DNA of 64,000 nt from Haloarcula sp. H-GB4 (GCF_030848575.1 NZ_JAVDDX010000002.1:992001-1056000); one strand, 5' to 3'; numbered from the stretch's first letter, positions 38,901-50,422 are shown. A program made the numbers and translations. The notes: generated by a model from the letters alone, not told the origin.

Positions 38901-41131
38901 GCGCCGGCGTCGCGGAACGAGTCCGCCGCCAAGTCCCGTGGAGTGGGTCACGAATACTGGCATTGCTTGCGGCGGCGCTGGCAATCGGCGCGCCGCTGCG
39001 GACGATGTACTATCTCAGCGACGTGGTCGGCGACCCGACCCTGTTTCTGGCGCTCACCGCGCTCTCGCTTGTCGGCGCGACGCTGCTGGCCCGTGTACTC
39101 AGACCGCCCCTCGCGGTCGGTGTCGGCGCAGTACTGTTCGCCGGGGGACTCATCGCATACATACTGAACCTCTCGACGAATCCGGCGATAGCGGAGCTTC
39201 TGGGCGACACCGCCGCCCTGCTGACCGGGCGGTCGCTGCTCCAGATCGCCAAAGTTAGGCTGTGGGTGCTGTCGTTCGCGCCGGCACCGGTGTTTCTGAC
39301 GTGGTACTTCGCGCTGCGGCGCTGGTACGTGACGGCGACAGTGGCGGCCGGCACAGCGCTCGCGTTCTTCGCTCTGACGACCGACGCCGGTGTGGTAACG
39401 ACGCTGCTGGGTGTGGTCGGCATCGCAGCGACGATCGGCTTCGGGACGCTCGATACGCTGTCGGCGGACGAGTCGGCAGACCTGACGAAGCGGCCCGACG
39501 CGCTGACTGGCAGTGACGGAACGGAGCACGCGGACGATGACGGCGACGGCATCGACGCCGGGCGGCGCGCTGTCCTCGAACAGTTGGCGGCGATAATCGT
39601 GATCCCGACGGCGCTGTCACAGGTGCCGATCACCCGAGACAGTTTGCTGTCGTACGACGACGGATCAGAGGGCCAGACTGTCGAGGGGAGCCTCTTCGAC
39701 GCCGGAGAGTCCCTTTCAGTACGCGGGAGCATCTCGTTGACGCCGGAGATCCGGTACACGGTCGAAAGCGAGGAACCGCGCTACTGGCGGGTCGCCTCTT
39801 ACGACCGCTACACCGGCAACGGGTGGGTACGGACGGAGAACCCGATCCCGTACGACGACCAGCGCCTCGACTCTCCTGAGGGAGAAACCCGGACGCTTCG
39901 ACAGGAGTTCCGGGCAGAGTCGACCATCGGGACCGTTCCGGCTGCTTGGAAGCCCGTCCGCTACTCGGGGGAGCCGTCGGTATCGGTCTCCAGCGAGGGC
40001 GGGTTCCAGCCCGACGGCACGCTGTCGACGGGCGACAGCTACGAGGTCAGGAGCGAACTACTCGTGGCGGCCCCGGACGGGCTGCGCGAGGCCGGCACTG
40101 ACTACGACGATACGACTGCGGAGCTGTACACTCAGCTCCCCGACAGCACGCCGGACCGGGTCGCGGAACGGACAGCGATTCTCACCGCGAACGCCGAGAA
40201 CCCCTACGAGACGGCGCTTGTCGTCGAGCGGTGGCTGCAGGACAGCAAGAACTACTCACTTGACGTCGACCGCCCCGATTTCAACGTCGCGGACGCCTTC
40301 CTCTTTGAGATGGACGAGGGGTACTGCGTCTACTTCGCGACGACGATGGTGACGATGCTCCGGACCCAGGGCATCCCGGCACGCATGACCGTCGGGTACA
40401 CCGCCGGCCAGCGAATCGACGAGAACCAGTGGGTCGTGCGCGGGCTCAACTCTCATGCCTGGGTCGAGGTGTACTTCCCCGAACAGGGCTGGGTACAGTT
40501 TGACCCGACGCCATCCGGGCCGCGTGAGGCGGTCAGACAGCAACGTATCGAAGACGCGAGTTCGGACGAATCGTCGCCCACCGTCGGCGACGGGAACCCG
40601 GTAGAGCAGTACACGCCATCCGACACGTCGACGCCCGCCCCGCTGACTGAGACCAACGGGACCGAGACCGAGCCGACGGAGACACCAACGGCCACGGAAT
40701 CCGACACACCCACCGGCACAGCAGGGGAGTCAGACACGGACGAGAGAAGGGAGCTGCGCCTGCCGGAGCTCCCGTCGCGCGAGGAGATGACCCTCGGGGT
40801 CGTCGCGTTGCTCGGCATCGCGGCGGGCGCGCGCCGGTCCGGCCTCAGCGAGCGAGCCTACCGGGCGGTGTGGCTGCGCTACCAGCGCCGTGTGGACCCC
40901 GAGACCGACGTCGAGCTGGCGTTCCAGCGGGCTATGTATGTCCTTGCGAAAGAACACCGAAGCCGCAAGGGCGGAGAGACGGTACGGGCATATCTCGACG
41001 CAATAGGGGCCGGCGACCGGGTCCGGCGGCTGGCGACGTTACGGGAGCGACTCCGGTACGGCGGTGAGATCGACGAAGCGATTGCCGACGAAGCCGTCGA
41101 AATCGCCGACGGGATCGTCTCCGAGCGATAG
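38897..41131 (+). CDS. Transglutaminase-like membrane protein (TgpA type)
   Basis: The 744-residue product has about six N-terminal membrane helices (to residue 185). A large extracytoplasmic region carries a transglutaminase-like domain with Cys in GYCVYFATTMVTMLRTQGIPAR, His in GLNSHAWVEVYFPEQGW and Asp in VQFDPTPSGP. A Thr/Ser/Pro-rich stalk, a further helix (about 630-650) and a cytoplasmic helical tail follow. All three catalytic residues are present. It is the last gene of the moxR operon. The substrate is unknown; cleavage or cross-linking of surface proteins is inferred. Confidence 0.9.
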   Translation: MSAGVAERVRRQVPWSGSRILALLAAALAIGAPLRTMYYLSDVVGDPTLFLALTALSLVGATLLARVLRPPLAVGVGAVLFAGGLIAYILNLSTNPAIAELLGDTAALLTGRSLLQIAKVRLWVLSFAPAPVFLTWYFALRRWYVTATVAAGTALAFFALTTDAGVVTTLLGVVGIAATIGFGTLDTLSADESADLTKRPDALTGSDGTEHADDDGDGIDAGRRAVLEQLAAIIVIPTALSQVPITRDSLLSYDDGSEGQTVEGSLFDAGESLSVRGSISLTPEIRYTVESEEPRYWRVASYDRYTGNGWVRTENPIPYDDQRLDSPEGETRTLRQEFRAESTIGTVPAAWKPVRYSGEPSVSVSSEGGFQPDGTLSTGDSYEVRSELLVAAPDGLREAGTDYDDTTAELYTQLPDSTPDRVAERTAILTANAENPYETALVVERWLQDSKNYSLDVDRPDFNVADAFLFEMDEGYCVYFATTMVTMLRTQGIPARMTVGYTAGQRIDENQWVVRGLNSHAWVEVYFPEQGWVQFDPTPSGPREAVRQQRIEDASSDESSPTVGDGNPVEQYTPSDTSTPAPLTETNGTETEPTETPTATESDTPTGTAGESDTDERRELRLPELPSREEMTLGVVALLGIAAGARRSGLSERAYRAVWLRYQRRVDPETDVELAFQRAMYVLAKEHRSRKGGETVRAYLDAIGAGDRVRRLATLRERLRYGGEIDEAIADEAVEIADGIVSER

Positions 41132-41151
41132 TCCCCGACAGTGTTTAATAG

Positions 41152-41469
<318 letters not shown>

Positions 41470-41717
41470 ACTCCTGACTGCCAACGGTTCTCGTGAGAGC
41501 GCCGTGGCAAGCCGCTGCTGTGTCCTGCTCGCCAGCTTTTCAGCCCGGTCTGCTCGCGAGTGGTCGCTGCGATCGGCTACGAGTGGTTCAGGCCTGACTG
41601 TTTTTTGCCATCGTGGGAGCTCCCGGCAGCGGTCGGTCAACCCAAGTGTTGGTGCATGATACCGACACCCAAAATCGGCGGTCAAGTATTTCAACCACGG
41701 GGCGGTAACTGTTTGCA
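41470..41717. other. Intergenic region before the secreted protease gene
   Basis: 248 bp have no reading frame of interest. A short palindrome (tcaggcctga) is followed by a T6 run near 41601-41606, which may end the aIF1 transcript. A TATA-like AAGTATTTC lies about 30 nt before the downstream ATG. Confidence 0.35.
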
Positions 41718-44030
41718 ATGTTCGGTGTACCCCGGCGGGTGGTGGCCGTCGGACTCGTGGTGCTTCTCCTTGGTGGGGGGATCGCGTCGCTCCCGGCGGC
41801 GGCGACCGCTGACCACGGGACGGTGGCCGGGGCTACCGACGGAGCGGCGGCTGGAGCCGACGAAAACTGTACGTACAAAACCGAGACGACATCGGCTCAG
41901 CGTGGACAGGCAGTTGAGGCGGTGCAGTCGTCGACAGCCGCCAGCGAGTCGAATGGCTCGATACTCCGGACGGGAAGGGCCGAGACGTATCGACGGCAGC
42001 CGCGCGGACAGGGTGGAGACACAACCGGAATGGCAGCCCCAGCAGAGGCCAACATAGAGACGGGGACGGCCACGTCGGGGACGACACAGACCAGCGACGG
42101 TGACGTGATTCAGCAGACACAGACCTACGCACGTGTGACCGAAGAGCCGGGTGAAGTCGCGGTGACCGTGGCCTACGAGGTCCCAGACCGGGTCGTCAGC
42201 CTCGAAACGCACGTCCCAGCAGAGGCGACAGTGACCGAAACGAGCGGATTCGAGCGCCTCAACGAGTCCGTGTACGAGTGGGAAGAAACGACAGATACGG
42301 CGACGATCAGCTACCACATTAACCCGAATCAGACCATCAAAAAGAGCGGTCCAGAGGGATCCGAGGGCCGATATCTCAGCGTCGATACGGGCGAGTGGGC
42401 GCTGCTCACGCGGTCGCGAACGCCGACGCGCTGGCGCTACACTGGCCAGGACCCCGTCAGGTACAACCGCACGCTCCAGACGGCAGGCCCGGGTGCGGCG
42501 GGCGAGGAAATCGTGTATCTCGGCGAAGTGGCGACCTTCGAGGAGACGGCACACAACCAGACGTTCACACTGGCTGTCCCGGAACGGGCGACGATGACAG
42601 CCTCGCCGATTTCAGTCCTCGACTCGATGGCGAACGCGTCGAACGCTCTCCGAGTGGGTGACCGTGACGAGCAGGTGTTCGTCGTCGCCGCGCCGTCCGG
42701 GGCTGTCGACTGGGGCGTCGAAGGGTATCAGATCGGTGACGCGGATATGTGGGTCCAGTCCCGGCAATCGCTGGATACCGCCAACAACGTCTGGCTCCAC
42801 GAGTACGTCCATAGCCGGCAGGCCTACGAGACGACACGGGAGACGCGGTGGACGGTCGAGGGCTGGGCGACATACTACGCTGCGGCCCTGACGCTGGAAC
42901 AGAACCGGATCGGGTTCGACGAGTTTCGGGCACAGCTTGCAGCAGGCGGGCTGCCAGTCTACAGCGACGTGACATTGACTGACAGGTCAAGCTGGACGAC
43001 CAATGCGAACTACAGGAAAGGGGCGCTCGTCGCCGGGCGAGCGGATGTCCATATCCGCTCGGCTACTGGCCGTAACCAGACACTCCAGAGCGTGTTTCAG
43101 TCGCTGAACGGCTACCGTGACCCGGTCACGCAATCGCAGTTCCTCACCGAGTTCGAGGCCGCTGGCGGGGAAACCGTCCGGAACACGACCGCGACGGAGA
43201 CCGAGACGACAGCGACGGTGACGATGTGGAACGGGACGACACATCGACGCTTGTTCGGCGCGATTCCCGCCCGTATCGGCTACAGCCTGCCACCGGTCGA
43301 TCAGACGGACGCCTACCGCGCAGATAGTCTCTACCGGTCGAACGCACCGGTTGGCGGGAGCGAACCGATCCGGCTGGCGACCAACGAGACGCTCGCGGTC
43401 GATGCGGTCGTCGAGAACGCCGGCGGTGAGGCGGGGGCGTACAACGTAACGCTCGCGGTCAACGAGACCGTCGTCGCCGCGAAACGGGGCCAGATCGAAC
43501 CAGGGGTACGGACCGAGGTCGAAGTGTCACACACGTTTGCCGACCCTGGCCGATACGTCATCAGCGTCGACGGCGATACCGTCACTATCGTGGTGACGGA
43601 ACCGGCAGCCGCCAGCGTGACCGACGTCACCGCGAGTTCGAGAGAAGTCAGGCAGGGTGACAGGGTCGACGTGACCGCTACTGTCGCCAACGACAACGGT
43701 ATTCCGGGGACGATAGCGGTCGAGTTCCGCCGCAACGATGTCGTGTTCGCTGAGCAGCGGCTGTATCTCCCGCCACAGGCGATGAGAACGGTCGCGCGGA
43801 CAGTCACCCTTGACGAACCCGGAACAGTGTCGCTATCAGCGGGTGACGGACGGAACACGACGATGGTCGATGTGGTCGTTTCGACGAGAACGGCGGCATC
43901 AACGTCGACGCCGACGGAAATGCGCACAGACAGACAGACGACAACTGGAACGGGCGACGGCTTTACCGCGCTTGTAACCGGACTCGCAGTGTTACTTGCG
44001 GTGCTGATTGCCCGTCAGCGTCGTTCCTGA
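41718..44030 (+). CDS. Secreted gluzincin-type metallopeptidase with CARDB domains and C-terminal anchor
   Basis: The 770-residue product has a Sec signal peptide (about residues 1-31, ending AAATA). The protease-like domain has H361-E-Y-V-H365 in WLHEYVHSRQ and a Glu ligand candidate E381 in WTVEGWATYYA, as in M1/M61 gluzincins. Two CARDB-like beta domains follow (about 550-740; VDAVVENAGGEAGAYNVTLAV and VDVTATVANDNGIPG). A Thr-rich linker and a final hydrophobic helix with RQRRS make a PGF-CTERM-like tail. It is probably fixed outside the cell surface. The substrate is unknown. Confidence 0.82.
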   Translation: MFGVPRRVVAVGLVVLLLGGGIASLPAAATADHGTVAGATDGAAAGADENCTYKTETTSAQRGQAVEAVQSSTAASESNGSILRTGRAETYRRQPRGQGGDTTGMAAPAEANIETGTATSGTTQTSDGDVIQQTQTYARVTEEPGEVAVTVAYEVPDRVVSLETHVPAEATVTETSGFERLNESVYEWEETTDTATISYHINPNQTIKKSGPEGSEGRYLSVDTGEWALLTRSRTPTRWRYTGQDPVRYNRTLQTAGPGAAGEEIVYLGEVATFEETAHNQTFTLAVPERATMTASPISVLDSMANASNALRVGDRDEQVFVVAAPSGAVDWGVEGYQIGDADMWVQSRQSLDTANNVWLHEYVHSRQAYETTRETRWTVEGWATYYAAALTLEQNRIGFDEFRAQLAAGGLPVYSDVTLTDRSSWTTNANYRKGALVAGRADVHIRSATGRNQTLQSVFQSLNGYRDPVTQSQFLTEFEAAGGETVRNTTATETETTATVTMWNGTTHRRLFGAIPARIGYSLPPVDQTDAYRADSLYRSNAPVGGSEPIRLATNETLAVDAVVENAGGEAGAYNVTLAVNETVVAAKRGQIEPGVRTEVEVSHTFADPGRYVISVDGDTVTIVVTEPAAASVTDVTASSREVRQGDRVDVTATVANDNGIPGTIAVEFRRNDVVFAEQRLYLPPQAMRTVARTVTLDEPGTVSLSAGDGRNTTMVDVVVSTRTAASTSTPTEMRTDRQTTTGTGDGFTALVTGLAVLLAVLIARQRRS

Positions 44031-44079
44031 CACGAGCCCGAAGGGAACAGTTATTGCGGTCGGCCGGTCGTTGTCAACC

Positions 44080-44952
44080 GTGAACGTCGGAATCGCGTAC
44101 GCCATCCTGTCGGCGCTGGTGTTCGGGGTATACCTGTTCGTGATGAAGCGGTGGTTCACCGAATACCCATCTCCCGTGTTCCTGTTGCTTACCTACAGCC
44201 TGGTCCCCATCGTCTACCTCCCGATCGTCTTCATCAGCAACGAGCCATTCCTCCCGGCGGGAAACCGTATTAACGTCCTCTCGTCGATACTCGCCGTGAC
44301 GGCAGTGACGGCAGTGGGACTGCTCACCCTCTTTCGGGCGATCCGCGTCGGCGAAGTCTCCTACGTTTCGCCGATCAGCAAAATCGTTCCCGTGTTCGTG
44401 TTGCCGCTGGAAGTCGGCCTGCTGGGCCAGCACCTCTCACCACTGCAGGTCGGCGGCGTCGTCGTCGCGACCGCCGCCGTCTACGTCGCGAACTGGCAGG
44501 GCACAGCGTTACTGGCCCCGCTCAAACGAGCCCGACAGTCCCGGCCCGCACAACTGGCGCTGCTATCGGCAGCGGCGTTCGCACTCGTCGATGTAAGCAA
44601 GCGGGTACTGATGCAAGAACTGGCTATCGAACCGACGACATATATCCCGGTGATGGCCGTCGGCATCGCCGCGTTGATGACCCCGTTCGCGTTCCGGTAC
44701 CAGGTCCCACCGGGGTGGCGAGGGGACCTCCCGAAGTTCGTCGTCGCGGCGATGTTCGTCGCCTACGCGAACCACATCGTGTTGCTGTCTTTCCAGTTGC
44801 TCCCAGCGAGTATCGTCTCACCTATCGTCAACGGGCAGGCTATCGTCGCCGTCATTCTGGGTGCGATTGTTCTCGATGAGGCGCAGTTCCGAGCACGCCT
44901 GGCCGCTGCGGGGCTGGCTATCGTCGGTATCGCAATGATATCGGTCGGATAG
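44080..44952 (+). CDS. EamA/DMT family transporter
   Basis: The 290-residue product has ten predicted membrane helices in two five-helix repeats, the drug/metabolite transporter fold. Typical phrases are RVGEVSYVSPISKIVPVFVLPLEV and PIVNGQAIVAVILGAIVLDEA. I chose the GTG at 44080 (MNVGIAYAILSALVFG) over a TTG at 44008, which would lie inside the preceding gene. A TATA-like AGTTATTG at 44049-44056 is about 27 nt before this GTG, so the mRNA would be leaderless. The substrate is unknown. Confidence 0.78.
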   Translation: MNVGIAYAILSALVFGVYLFVMKRWFTEYPSPVFLLLTYSLVPIVYLPIVFISNEPFLPAGNRINVLSSILAVTAVTAVGLLTLFRAIRVGEVSYVSPISKIVPVFVLPLEVGLLGQHLSPLQVGGVVVATAAVYVANWQGTALLAPLKRARQSRPAQLALLSAAAFALVDVSKRVLMQELAIEPTTYIPVMAVGIAALMTPFAFRYQVPPGWRGDLPKFVVAAMFVAYANHIVLLSFQLLPASIVSPIVNGQAIVAVILGAIVLDEAQFRARLAAAGLAIVGIAMISVG

Positions 44953-44957
44953 AACGG

Positions 44958-45122
44958 TTAGGCCGACTTTCGCTCCGAGGAGCAGCCAACCTGTACCGCA
45001 TAGCTCGATTGAAGCCACGCGGTCGGGTTCTCGGTGTCGTAGACGACGACGTCGCCGCCGCCAGTAGTGAAGCTGCCGTACTGCTCGTCGGAATCGGTAG
45101 TATCGCGCGACGCTGGTTCCAT
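44958..45122 (-). CDS. Small conserved haloarchaeal protein
   Basis: The 54-residue product contains QYGSFTTGGGDVVVYDTENPTAWLQSSYAVQV, a compact motif I associate with a family of tiny haloarchaeal proteins of unknown role (possibly DUF7331). The TATA-like CATTTATG (minus strand, 45155-45162) predicts transcription from about 45131, so the ATG at 45122 is used rather than one at 45140. It is convergent with the EamA gene, 5 nt apart. No membrane or metal motif. Confidence 0.6.
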   Translation of the reverse strand: MEPASRDTTDSDEQYGSFTTGGGDVVVYDTENPTAWLQSSYAVQVGCSSERKSA

Positions 45123-45154
45123 TGTGGTACAAGGGCACATCCGACACAGCGCTA

Positions 45155-45162
45155 CATAAATG
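45155..45162 (-). promoter_or_regulatory. TATA box of the small conserved gene
   Basis: The minus strand CATTTATG predicts a start near 45131, nine bases before the chosen ATG, and rules out the upstream ATG at 45140. Confidence 0.45.
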
Positions 45163-45271
45163 TTTCTCAGATGTGGTATGAAGTATTATTAGCATACTAG
45201 GATTTACCCGCATGATATCGTCCTACTGAGAGACCAGCACCGATATGTGGCCGCCGGCAAAGGCCTCAGAC

Positions 45272-46630
45272 ATGACACGAACGGACGCCCCAGTAACACC
45301 GCCAGTCGTGCTGACCGTCGCCGGCAGCGACTCTGGTGGCGGGGCCGGCATCCAGGCCGACCTCAAGACCATCGAGGCCTGTGGCGGCTTCGGGACCAGC
45401 GCGATCACGAGCGTGACGGCACAGAACACCACGGGCGTACAGGGCCAGCATCTGCTCCCGATTGAACAGATCGAGGCCCAGATCGAGGCGGTCACGGAGG
45501 ATTTCGACGTGGCCGCGGTCAAGACGGGGATGCTCGCGACCAGCGACGTCATCGACCTAGTCGTGGACCACGCCGCCGACCTGCCGAATCTCGTCGTCGA
45601 CCCGGTGATGGTGGCGGCTTCGGGCGACCGGCTACTGGCCGCCGAGGCCGAAGACGCCTACAAGACTCTCATCGCTGAAGCGACGGTTGTCACGCCGAAC
45701 GCCGACGAAGCCGCCGTCCTGACCGGGCGCGATGTCGACGACCCTGCGGCCGCGGAACGGGCAGGCCGTGACCTCGTTGAGATGGGAGCCGACAGCGCGC
45801 TCGTGAAGGGGGGACACGTCCCAGGCGACGCCGTCGTCGACACCCTCGTGACCGAGGACGGGGTGACGACGTTCCGCCACGACCGCATCGACACCGAGGC
45901 CACTCACGGCTCCGGCTGTACGCTCTCTTCGGCCATCGCAGCACAGCTGGCCCACGGCGACGACCTGCCAACGGCGGTCGGAAGTAGTATCGACCTACTT
46001 GCGAGCGCGGTCCGGTACAACGTCGACGTCGGGGAGGGCCCAGGCGCGGTCCACCACCTCGTCCAGACGCGCAACGACGCTGCGCGCCATCTGACGAGCG
46101 AGGCCGTCGAGCGGGCTGTGTCGGCGCTCGTCGATGCGGACGTGTCGGCGCTGGTCCCCGAGCGAGGGCTAACCGTCGCCGGCGCGACACCCTACGCAGA
46201 GACACCGGACGCGGTCGCCGCCGTCGAAGGCCGTATCACCCGGACGATGGACGGCGTCCGGCCAAACCGCGGCGTCCGCTTCGGCGCATCGACGACAGTA
46301 GCTCGCGCCCTGCTTGCTGCCCGGGAGCACGACCCAGCGGTCCGGTTTGCCGTCGACTGCCGGCTGACCGACAGCATCGAGGACGCGCTGGCGTCGCTGG
46401 ACGGGCCTGTCGCTGCGTACGATCCCAACGAGCGACCGGACGGGGTTTCCGACGACGCTATGGCGTGGGGCGTCGGTCAGGCATTCGAGACCAGCGAGGG
46501 GACACCGGTCGCCGTCGTCGGCCGCGAGGGCGTGGGTACCGATGGGCGCGTGACACTGTTCGCAGCGGACGCTGACGACCTCGTCTCCCGGGTGGAGACC
46601 GTCTACAGGACCATCGAGGACGACGTGTAG
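45272..46630 (+). CDS. thiD: ThiD-ThiN fusion: HMP/HMP-P kinase with thiamine-phosphate synthase domain
   Basis: The 452-residue product has an N-terminal ribokinase-fold ThiD (residues about 8-265): [52 protein letters not shown] and the anion hole [19 protein letters not shown]-terminal ThiN-like domain follows (about 285-450; [21 protein letters not shown]), which in archaea couples HMP-PP and thiazole phosphate and replaces ThiE. A start at 45245 would add nine residues. A TATA-like TATTATTAG lies near 45184. Confidence 0.9.
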   Translation: MTRTDAPVTPPVVLTVAGSDSGGGAGIQADLKTIEACGGFGTSAITSVTAQNTTGVQGQHLLPIEQIEAQIEAVTEDFDVAAVKTGMLATSDVIDLVVDHAADLPNLVVDPVMVAASGDRLLAAEAEDAYKTLIAEATVVTPNADEAAVLTGRDVDDPAAAERAGRDLVEMGADSALVKGGHVPGDAVVDTLVTEDGVTTFRHDRIDTEATHGSGCTLSSAIAAQLAHGDDLPTAVGSSIDLLASAVRYNVDVGEGPGAVHHLVQTRNDAARHLTSEAVERAVSALVDADVSALVPERGLTVAGATPYAETPDAVAAVEGRITRTMDGVRPNRGVRFGASTTVARALLAAREHDPAVRFAVDCRLTDSIEDALASLDGPVAAYDPNERPDGVSDDAMAWGVGQAFETSEGTPVAVVGREGVGTDGRVTLFAADADDLVSRVETVYRTIEDDV

Positions 46631-46705
46631 CCGGTCAGTCGGTCGTGCGTTGGTCCGACACAGACGGTGGCCGCGTTTAACCGCGAGCAACGCATACCCA
46701 GACGT

Positions 46706-47341
46706 ATGAGTGAGACACAGTCGAGCGAGCGGATCACGGTCTTCTCGGACTACGTCTGCCCGTTCTGTTATCTCGGACGCGAATCGCTCAGGCAGTACCA
46801 GTCGACGCGTGAGGACGAACTGGAGGTCGATTGGCATCCTTTCGACCTTCGGAGCGGGAAGCGCAATCCCGACGGCTCCATCGACCACACCGTCGACGAC
46901 GGCAAAGACGAGGACTACTACGAGCAGGCCAAGGAAAGCGTCCGCCGGCTGCAAGCGAAGTACGACGTCGAGATGGATCTGGATATCGCCACCGACATCG
47001 ACTCGCTGCCCGCCCAGATTGCCTCCTACTACGTCAAAGAACACTACGACTACGAGACGTGGCTGACCTTCGACGTAGCCGTCTTCGAGGCGCTGTGGCA
47101 GGACGGACAGGATATCGGCGACGAAGACCTGCTGGTCAATCTGGCCGAGGACGCGGGCGTCGACGGCGACGAAATCCGGTCGGCGCTCGCGGACGACGCT
47201 CTCCGCTCTGCGGTCCGCGAGAAATTCACTGCGGCCAAGCGCCAGGGCATCACCGGCGTCCCGACGTTCGCCTACGATGGCCACGCCGCCCGCGGCGCGG
47301 TTCCGCCCGAGCAGCTCGAACGGCTGGTCGAAGGTGCCTGA
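46706..47341 (+). CDS. DsbA-family oxidoreductase (FrnE-like)
   Basis: The 211-residue thioredoxin-fold protein has an inserted helical domain. The active site is FSDYVCPFCYLGRESL (CPFC, near residue 17), and the cis-Pro loop is TGVPTFAYDGHAARGAVP near residue 190. It lacks a signal peptide, so it acts in the cytoplasm, as in FrnE/2-hydroxychromene isomerase-like proteins. A leaderless start is supported by CGTTTAA 27 nt before the ATG. The physiological substrate is unknown. Confidence 0.87.
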   Translation: MSETQSSERITVFSDYVCPFCYLGRESLRQYQSTREDELEVDWHPFDLRSGKRNPDGSIDHTVDDGKDEDYYEQAKESVRRLQAKYDVEMDLDIATDIDSLPAQIASYYVKEHYDYETWLTFDVAVFEALWQDGQDIGDEDLLVNLAEDAGVDGDEIRSALADDALRSAVREKFTAAKRQGITGVPTFAYDGHAARGAVPPEQLERLVEGA

Positions 47342-47377
47342 GCGAGGCGAACAAAGCGGCATTGCCTGCGCCTGAGC

Positions 47378-48543
<1,166 letters not shown>

Positions 48544-48574
48544 GCCACGGTGGCCAGAGTCCTGCGTGACCGCA

Positions 48575-49093
48575 TCACCCATCGACCAGGCCTAGCCGGG
48601 ACGGATTAGTAGCTCGGTGGTACGCGGACAACACGAGCGCGTGGAACGCGACGAGGACACCGACACCGACGACGATGACTGCGACCTGCAGCGGGGTCGA
48701 GAGCAGCCCTAGCGAGACGATGAGCGTCGTCGCACAGGCCGGCGCGTGAACCGTATCGGTCGCAATCATCCCCCAGCTCGTCACGACGAGCGAGAGCGTC
48801 GCACTCGCAACGAGGCGGAGCCCGGCCATCGAGAACGCCGCCGGGTCCGCGACCAGCGAGACGCCTGTTGCGAGCAGGACGTACGCGACAAGCCCAGCGA
48901 GACCGCCGATGAGATGGCTCACGACGACGCTGACCAGTCCTGTCCGGTCGCGGTCCCGCTGAAACGCGAGCATGAACGCAGACGGGCCGAGACTCGGGAA
49001 AATAAACGGTTGCCCGGTCACCCACGCGAGCGTTCCGAGGACGACAAACAGCACGCCAGCGTACAGGCTCGTCCCGACCCGATGCCGTCGCAT
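48575..49093 (-). CDS. HPP family integral membrane protein
   Basis: The 172-residue product has four to five predicted helices. The family motif appears as PFIFPSLGPSAFMLAFQ near residue 30 and HAPACATTLIVSLG near residue 116. HPP proteins are linked to nitrite transport in some phototrophs; the haloarchaeal role is unknown. It faces the Usp remnant tail-to-tail. Confidence 0.83.
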   Translation of the reverse strand: MRRHRVGTSLYAGVLFVVLGTLAWVTGQPFIFPSLGPSAFMLAFQRDRDRTGLVSVVVSHLIGGLAGLVAYVLLATGVSLVADPAAFSMAGLRLVASATLSLVVTSWGMIATDTVHAPACATTLIVSLGLLSTPLQVAVIVVGVGVLVAFHALVLSAYHRATNPSRLGLVDG

Positions 49094-49167
49094 TGCTCCC
49101 GGTAGGAAACTGGACGGATAAGACAGTCACGGTCCGACAGAGTCGACCCGAGTGGAGACGACAGCGG

Positions 49168-49935
49168 TCAGAGAGCCGCCATCGTCGTGTCGTCCTCGCT
49201 CGGGGCCGACGGTGGCCGCCCACCACTCTCGCGGAGTTGCTCAAACGCGACTGCGATAACCGCAGTGCTGTACAGCGACAGCAGCGGTTGGAAGACGATA
49301 GTCGGTAACTGCGAGGCCGGCCCCGAAAGCGCCAATGCGCCGAGGAGCCCGATAGCTCCGCCGAGGAGCCCCGCAGCAACAACGACGATGAACAGCAGCC
49401 CAAACAGCGCTATCCGGTCGCCCTCGGTGAGCCGGTAGCTCTCTTTGAGCGCCGCGATGAAGTTCCGATCTTCGACGATGATGTACGGTGCCATGAAGAC
49501 GAACGCAACGTACGCAAAGATACCGGGGATAATGAGCAATATCGACCCGATGAACACCAGCAGACCGTAGACGAGTCCGCCGACCAGCACGTTCACCATC
49601 GCGAGTGGGACATTCCGTGTGAACGCTCCCTCGGGGAAGCTAGTGCGTGCCCCAGCGACAAACGTTCGGAAAGACACGATAGTGAGATACAGTGAGATCA
49701 CGGAGCTGACAGCGATACCGGCACCAGCAACAGTAAGCGGGATGTCGAAGGTGAGCGGCATAGCTGCGGCAATCTCACCGTATCCCAGTCTGGCATAGGA
49801 CGTCGCCAGAATAGTGTTTAGCAGTGCCTGCAAGCTAACTATCAGGGCTAAAAACGCTGCGAGTAGTATCCCGCCGGTACGACTGAACAGCCGGTACCCC
49901 GCCTCTTCGAGGGCGGAGCCGATTTGGAGGGCCAT
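49168..49935 (-). CDS. DUF7847-type polytopic membrane protein
   Basis: The 255-residue product has about six membrane helices. The central loop FMAPYIIVEDRNFIAALKESYRLTEGDR is typical of the haloarchaeal family related to the membrane domain of glycerophosphodiester phosphodiesterase. There is no catalytic domain. The acidic tail ends SEDDTTMAAL. Function is unknown; the fold name is recalled, not searched. Confidence 0.75.
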   Translation of the reverse strand: MALQIGSALEEAGYRLFSRTGGILLAAFLALIVSLQALLNTILATSYARLGYGEIAAAMPLTFDIPLTVAGAGIAVSSVISLYLTIVSFRTFVAGARTSFPEGAFTRNVPLAMVNVLVGGLVYGLLVFIGSILLIIPGIFAYVAFVFMAPYIIVEDRNFIAALKESYRLTEGDRIALFGLLFIVVVAAGLLGGAIGLLGALALSGPASQLPTIVFQPLLSLYSTAVIAVAFEQLRESGGRPPSAPSEDDTTMAAL

Positions 49936-49997
49936 CGTCGGACCACTTCGACAAGCAATGGCAAAAGTGTTGCTTCAGTGTGACAATGCAACCCAGT

Positions 49998-50345
49998 TCA
50001 CACGTCCGATTCCGACCCGCGCTCGACGAACTCGATCAGGTCCTCAGCCGGGACGAATCCGTCGGCACGGCGGTGAATCAGGTCTCCGTCAGCAAATAGC
50101 AGGAACGTCGGCACGCTCCGGACATCAAACGCGTCGACAGCATCGAGGTCGTGTTTCGGATTGAACACGATCACTGTGGCGTCAGTGGCTTTCGCAGCGA
50201 TGTCAAGTATCGGCTCCATCGACTTGCAGATAGTACAGCCAGTTGTTCGGACCATCACCAGCACGCGGTCATCCGTCGCCAGTACGTCGTCGAGTTCGTC
50301 CCGTGTTTCGACCGTCTGAACGCTGTGTTCCGTTTTCGTGTCCAT
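49998..50345 (-). CDS. Thioredoxin-family protein with CTIC active site
   Basis: The 115-residue thioredoxin fold has VLVMVRTTGCTICKSMEPILD, where CTIC replaces the usual CGPC, and a cis-Pro in FDVRSVPTFLLFADGD. Both cysteines remain, so redox activity is possible, with a changed potential. The ATG at 50345 (MDTKTEHSVQ) fits domain size; a 15-codon upstream extension is unlikely. It is cytosolic. Confidence 0.83.
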   Translation of the reverse strand: MDTKTEHSVQTVETRDELDDVLATDDRVLVMVRTTGCTICKSMEPILDIAAKATDATVIVFNPKHDLDAVDAFDVRSVPTFLLFADGDLIHRRADGFVPAEDLIEFVERGSESDV

Positions 50346-50422
50346 GGGGGCAGTACGTGCCACAGCGCGAAGAACCCCGCGACGAGTCACGCTCGTTCGG
50401 CCGCAACTGCTGTCCGGGGCCG

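Noticed and set aside
45180..45271. Possible TPP riboswitch before thiDN, because CTGAGA occurs at about 45226
   Set aside because: The other conserved helices and the second thi-box half are absent, and there is too little sequence between the predicted transcript start and the ATG. A chance match is more likely.
46169..47362. Minus-strand frame of 397 codons across thiDN and the DsbA-like gene
   Set aside because: It is antisense to two well-supported genes and has no promoter or recognisable domain.
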